Assembly (NCBI GenBank): GCA_019614645.1
Contig: JABWDB010000005.1
Coordinates: 3,380,001-3,444,000 of the forward strand
DNA length: 64,000 bases
Reading direction: 5' to 3'
Origin: Stratiolaelaps scimitus
Taxonomy: Eukaryota; Arthropoda; Arachnida; Mesostigmata; Laelapidae
The stretch's first letter is position 1; every line of letters begins with the position of its first letter. A model generated the notes under the pieces. That model was given only the letters and a program-made list of their open reading frames with translations, made no database searches and was not told the DNA's origin. Made by a program: the position numbers and the translations under genes. Positions 58,638 through 64,000 of this stretch are shown piece after piece.

Positions 58638-61600
58638 ATGGCCATGCTCTCTCGAACGCTTGCAAGCGTCGAACGCCGAAGTTCGCCGATGTTGTGGCTC
58701 CTGTGGTTGATTTTCGTGCAGTTTTCTCACCTGACGACGGTGAGCTGTTCCGCCACGAGCGACTTGACGAGACCACCGGCTTCACACCACCTCCTCGTCG
58801 GCTTTAAGGTCAAAGGAATTGAGCGGAACGTCACGTATGTCGAGGAAGGATCGATCGTACAGCTTCAATGTGAAGCGTGGGGCTATCGGAGCGACGTCGC
58901 CAGCCAGGTACACACTGCTGACGCTCATGGGACGGCACCGCCACGGCACCCCTGTGACGCTTAAGTGAATGATGACATTTGTTTTCCGTCCAACGAATTC
59001 TCCAGGTGACATTACGCTACGATGATGACGCTGCTGCTGTATGCTGTGTATATGATCGCCTTTTACGTTTCTAGGTGCCTAGAATTGACTGGACACTGAA
59101 TGGTACGCTGCACCAGTTCGAAAGGGGATACTTTTCCGCCATCTTCGGCAGTTCACAGAGCCGGGTGAGCCAACATTCGGTTTTGCTGCATTGCCAATTA
59201 ATTACACAGGATACTGCATATAATACTTTTCATCGCACTTGTGGAAAATGAAGGGCGTATTGTGTGTGTACAACTTGAATAAGCCAGCTTCGCTGAGCTC
59301 TAGATGTCTCATCGCAAGCTGAATAGAGGAACCATGCTGTCGTGATGTAGCGCAGCGTTGCAACCGTTGTTTTCCAGAAACTGTTAATCTTCCGAGATGA
59401 AAGCGATTCATTAGAGGTGGGACATTTGTCAATACTGCTGATCTTCAATATCAATATTTTGGAAAAGGACGTATAATATATCAATGCACTGGCGGCAACA
59501 ATTTTCTAATTAGTTCCACAATGATTTCTAGAGAGACGTTCTTTACATTCAGGTCAAGCTCACAAGTTACCGACGGACGCTTTGCTAAAGGATGGAGCAA
59601 AGTTGTGATGTTGTGACGCCCATATCAGCGTATGCATCCGTGCTATCGACGGGTCGATAGTCAAGGAAGCCAATGTGTTTCGCTTATTGCTCAAGTCCTA
59701 TATAAGAACGAACAGGGTGGATTGCAACTCGGTGAAATTTCGTTTATGAAATGCAGGTCACAGTATACAGAGGAGTGTTGTTGTATTTCTCGAAAATGGG
59801 AAGATCACCGAGTTGCTATGGGACGGACTTGAGATGAGCTTGACATTCTTTCTTTTTTGCAAATAAATTTCTTATCATGAAATTGCGTGTGGTTACGGTC
59901 CAAAATAACACGGTGATCTCAGGATCACGTACGCCAGAAATCGCTTGGGAATTCGGTAATACCCATAAAGGCTGTCGAGCTCCGTTTGGACTCAGGTGCG
60001 GACGGGAATTACCGCGGATAGATTTCTAACGGGGGGGGGCAGAGTTTTTCTTACGGAGAGATTAATAACGGCTTCTGCCTCGTAGCGAAAGCCGGGCTCA
60101 TTTTCAAAACGTCTGACCGAATACGGCTGAGCAACACGGCAATTGATAAATATGCATCATTCTTGTATGTGTTCAAGTAGGACTGGTTTCGGGCCGGAGC
60201 CGGCTTTTCAGGGACCATTCACTGTGAGACGGACACACTCATCAGTCCTCCAATCCATATCGAGGTAATGTATCGATTTTCCTACCTGTATACATCCCTA
60301 TGGCTTCGACGGCCTTAACACGATCAGAAATAGCTCAGTATTACGATGTGTGTGTGTTTGAGCTGCTGTTCTCATTTCAGTAACAAGGCTGGCAAATTGC
60401 CACATGCTCAATCGACCTGACGCCATGAGGGCTCGATGAGCGCTCGGTCGTCACCTTAGCTCATTTGTTTAACGTCCATACGAAGGCGGCTAGCGTTCAA
60501 TTAATTAGCGTTCACAATCGAGAGTCTCGTCTTCTTGTAGCAAGTAACTCGCGCTGTATGGAGGATATGGCGGTGTTGAAGATCGACATAGTTGAATCTC
60601 TCCAGCAGCCTACATGTAGACGCTCTTTTTCAGACAGTCAGCTCGTCCGAGCTGGCAGCGATGAGCTCTCGACTACCGTGGGACAATTCACCTTGGTCCA
60701 TCTCAATTCACCAACTGTCCCACCAACTGCTTAACTTCGTTTCGAAACGTGGCAGCTTTCCTCGTCTTGAGTGTCGGGCCATTTCTGCACGTCCGTTCCG
60801 GGTGATCTGGTTCTTCTTGTCGCAAGCAAAGCATACCGTCATTCGGCTACCAACGACAAATCCCATTCTGGTAGACAATAATCAACATCGTAACCATACT
60901 GGTATATACGTTTGTGCTGCAGACAATGGCCAGCGGACCACCATCGCCATATTTAAGGTATTCCCTTCCATTGAAATCATTAGATTTTAGTCATTAGAAA
61001 GCTGCTCGTTTTCCGGCTCCATTATCAATGACCGCACCTACAGTAAATTGAAGCAACGTCGCTTGCAGCCATCCAGAAAGTGCTAAATATTATACTTTCA
61101 ATTTACTTGGGATAACTATCACTTCAACTGTTAATTGCCAACGAGGTACATGTATTAGTTATCAAGCAATGAGTTCGTTGATAATGATTAAATGTAGTTG
61201 ATTTTCTGAATTCTCTCAGATTGAAGCAGGCAACATCCAAAGCACAGCGGGGAAGATCAGATTAATTATTCATTCCTGTTTTCTGATAGTGGGCCTTCAG
61301 CATTTGCACTCACCATCGAAAGTCGTAATAATACCACTGATATTGCTGACACGTTCGAGCTATGAGGCGTAGTATTTAGCTCGTATAGTGTCTATGTCGA
61401 TGTGCGCCTCCACAGAAAACAGTATATACCTTGATCCCCGATCGATGACATGGAGGTTTAACAGCTTAATCTTCACAGATTGCCACCCGGTCGTGTGAAA
61501 CCGTGACTTCATTTCTAAGGGATTCGGGCGTCGGGAACTCGTCCCAGACGTTGCCTGACATGAAGATCATTCCTGTTCGCTCCGGGTGTCCGATCCGGCT

Positions 61601-62147
61601 ACATTGCTCAGCCTTCTCAAATCCACCTGCAACCCTCAGTTGGTTCGTTAACGAGGTACCCATACTTCAGCGTTATCCAAATCGCGTCCTCGAACGCACC
61701 TCCCTTGGATCGAGCGTCTTGACGTTATCGAGCGTACAGCCAGAGGACTCAGGTAGCTTGTTCCAATGCTCTATAGTCACTGGGACAGTGCGCCTTACGC
61801 GTTTGTTTCGAATCGATGTCATAGACGCGGTCGAGGGAGACGTTGAACGAACACCGATCGCTAAAGGTGTGGTTGTAGCAAAAAGTATCGCCTCATGCAC
61901 GAGGGCATTCGACGGCTTGGAGAAGGCTGTTTATAATCGCACTCATTCCCGGCAAGAATTCTGGAGCGAGATGAAAAAAGATCTAATGCCCCTGTTTGCT
62001 CAGGCAGTTGTAGTTTCAACTGTAATCGTCTCCATGGCCGTACGCCTACTTAGCTGCTTTTGCCGAAAGTCACAATATGCAGGCAACAGGCATGCTATTA
62101 TCCAAGGCGCTGGTCCCCGTAGGATGACACAGAGTGTATTTTTTTAG
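58638..62147 (+). CDS. Immunoglobulin-superfamily single-pass membrane protein
   Basis: Five exons, all joined in phase 0, give 478 aa: 58638-58907, 59075-59164, 60181-60264, 60634-60957 and 61479-62147. Hydrophobic residues 18-37 (from MLWLLWLIFVQF) look like a signal peptide, so Met18 (58689) may be the true start. Ig1 is spread over exons 1-3 (C78, W96, C135), Ig2 lies in exon 4 (C195, W207, then TGIYVCA with C242), and Ig3 in exon 5 (C299, W311, PEDSGSLFQC with C353). A transmembrane helix follows at about 428-447 and a short basic tail ends at a TAG. There are NxT/S sites at 64 and 99. The layout suggests a cell-surface adhesion or recognition receptor of the kind used in axon guidance (Beat/Side-like), but I cannot assign a named family. 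Exon 3 is the least certain. Confidence 0.8.
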
Positions 62148-63430
62148 GACAGGTATAATATCCAATCAACCTTTTCAACGGCACATCTCACTATCACAAA
62201 CGAAAAGTGTAGAAGCGCGAACTGATCGACCACATTTTACGGACAACTCACACTGTACCGGTTATACTGCGTTGAGACTTCGTCGAAGTCGCGCATGTGT
62301 CTCCACGGTGCCTCTGTGGAACAATGTAATAGGGGTCTATTAAGATTTGTCTCGTATTTTTTTTCGTTTCGTAATCACTATTGGCAGAAGTATGCTGAGT
62401 CCCCATTGCGACCTTGGATAAGGTACTTTCAAGAGCCGTTGCAAGTCGTTCCTATATTGTCAATGCCTATGGGTAGGATGTGGGTAGGCTGGGACTCTGC
62501 GCAGACGTTCACAGCGCTAGCCGGGAAGTAATCAATCGATTATTGATGCCGAGTTAGTATAGTCAACGCCTACGTAAACATCGTGTACCGAGCAAGCAGA
62601 GGGCTCTGACACTTAAACATGAATCTGTTGTGAAAATTGACAGAGAAGTAAAGGTGTCCTAGTGATATAGGCATTTATCCCCAGATCTAACTATGTCCTT
62701 AATTTTCATGAGTGAATAGTCCTTGTGAGAAAGTTATGCTTTATGTGTACAATTAGTGTATGTATATATATATATATATATCATGCCACACAATAATATG
62801 AAGTAAGGGCATGCCTCTATGCAAGTATTTTATTGAATTCATTAAATGCTTTCGCTCATCGTTCGTGTTATCAAACGTTAGCAGCTTTACCAAACAAGTG
62901 CTGCGGGATTCATGTAGGATTTTAACATTTTTGTTACAATTTGGTCTGGAGGCTGCACAATCGGGCGAAATATGGTTTAATCGTCATTAAAGACATGGAC
63001 ACCGGAAATTGGGCTTTAATGATGATGTTCTTATGTATATATAAGAGATAATATGAAAATAAAAAAGCTGTGTACACATAGGTCGACTAAAAAGCTGTGT
63101 ACACATAGGCGACCGCTTTCTCCATTTCCAGCAACAGTATTGTGGGGTTCACTTAACTTGAGTGGTGTCGAAGTGCGCGAGTGAAGTCAGTCTAGTCCCT
63201 ACATATCTCATCGAGGTACGCCGTTTTCAAACGTCGTAAATAGAACATTTGAAATGCACAAGCGCTATAAGGAACTGAAATATGACCACCGATTTTGCTA
63301 CATGTTTCATCAAGCGATAGCGAGAACAGTTTCAACTGGCTACTGTATTATAGGAAAATACTATTCTAATACGCTGCGTATGAGCGATTGAAGGAGAGAG
63401 TAACTGCGCAATACTTGTATATATATATAT

Positions 63431-63461
<31 letters not shown>

Positions 63462-64000
63462 AGACGCATGATGGAAAATAAAATATTTCGTTGCTGAGTT
63501 CCATTGTCTTGTTAACCAATATGCTATAGATTGTCACTGCAGGACGACTGGGATGATCGGTTGTCAAAGGGACGCTATGCAGCGGTGGTACCGAGGCCTT
63601 TCGGCAATGGAAAGGTTCACAGCTGAGGGTCAGCTATGAGAGCAAGATTACACGAATTATCACCTACGCGATTGTCTAATCTGTTGATTGTTTTAGGCGA
63701 AATGTGTCTACCGAAGCGAAGACATTTGTAACAACGGATGTTCTCTTAAATGTGATATGGCTTTTGGCCATGTACCGATCAAATTGCAGTATTTCCAAGT
63801 GGTCTGTGTTTGAGATATTGTAGAACCAGAACGGGGATGTCGGCAAACACGCCAGTGACCGACTAATGGTGAGAAGTGAAACAGACAAAATAGCCCATTC
63901 ACAGGCAAAAATATATCCCATTATTGGAGATTATTTGTCTCTAGATAGTTTTTGGGTAGAATTATATAATCATTGAGTTCAGCCCGTTCCAATATCGCAG
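62148..64000. other. Gene-free end of the window
   Basis: It has (TA)n at about 62763-62781 and 63418-63441, a (GATA)n run at about 63441-63460, and a 28-bp tandem duplication at about 63062-63110 (AAAAGCTGTGTACACATAGG twice). AATAAA at 63058-63063 could serve the Ig-domain gene, giving a long 3' UTR. No gene is seen. Confidence 0.45.

Noticed and set aside
1..64000. CRISPR arrays, operons or bacterial features
   Set aside because: Spliced genes and retroelements show eukaryotic nuclear DNA; no regularly spaced identical repeats with unique spacers were seen.

Overview
The window is nuclear DNA from an animal with spliced genes, short GT-AG introns, several retroelement families and many (TA)n microsatellites. 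The transposon mix (BEL/Pao, several non-LTR families, a tRNA-derived SINE) and the protein sequences fit an arthropod, and my best guess is a chelicerate (mite or tick). That guess rests on general resemblance, not on a diagnostic marker.

Layout. 1-14 kb has no gene I can support: a decayed LINE reverse-transcriptase fragment (6.06-6.52 kb), LINE 3' tails, a SINE fragment and GC-rich islands. 13,999-17,160 is a complete, very young BEL/Pao-type LTR element on the minus strand. Its two 584-bp LTRs differ at one base that I can see, it has a 5-bp target duplication, and it has lost protease, most of the polymerase and the integrase core. 17.3-19.1 kb holds two LINE fragments in opposite orientation.

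20.5-34.8 kb is the gene-rich part. COA8 (cytochrome oxidase assembly factor, +) lies tail-to-tail with the V-ATPase V0 subunit d gene (-). That gene is head-to-head with a TK2/dNK-type deoxynucleoside kinase (+). The kinase gene is reconstructed here as six in-phase coding exons, with a mitochondrial presequence on exon 1 and a second ATG near the start of exon 2. All three genes encode housekeeping functions: respiratory-chain assembly, proton pumping and nucleotide salvage.

34.8-58.4 kb is mostly non-coding. It contains an intronless C2H2 zinc-finger gene with a triplicated internal module (38.8-39.9 kb, -), a decayed non-LTR retroelement (40.8-41.95 kb), GC-rich islands, two long inverted repeats (44.85-45.38 and 47.07-47.25 kb), an orphan exon that may begin a PTB domain (45.7 kb), and a 253-bp SINE with 17-bp target duplications (51.3-51.5 kb). 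58.6-62.15 kb encodes a three-Ig-domain, single-pass membrane protein in five phase-0 exons. The rest to 64 kb has no gene I can support.

The most unusual items are the young gag-bearing BEL deletion derivative, the SINE whose head looks like two tRNA-like units, the two foldback repeats, the dual-start mitochondrial/cytosolic kinase, and a LINE family whose 3' end recurs at least nine times in the window.
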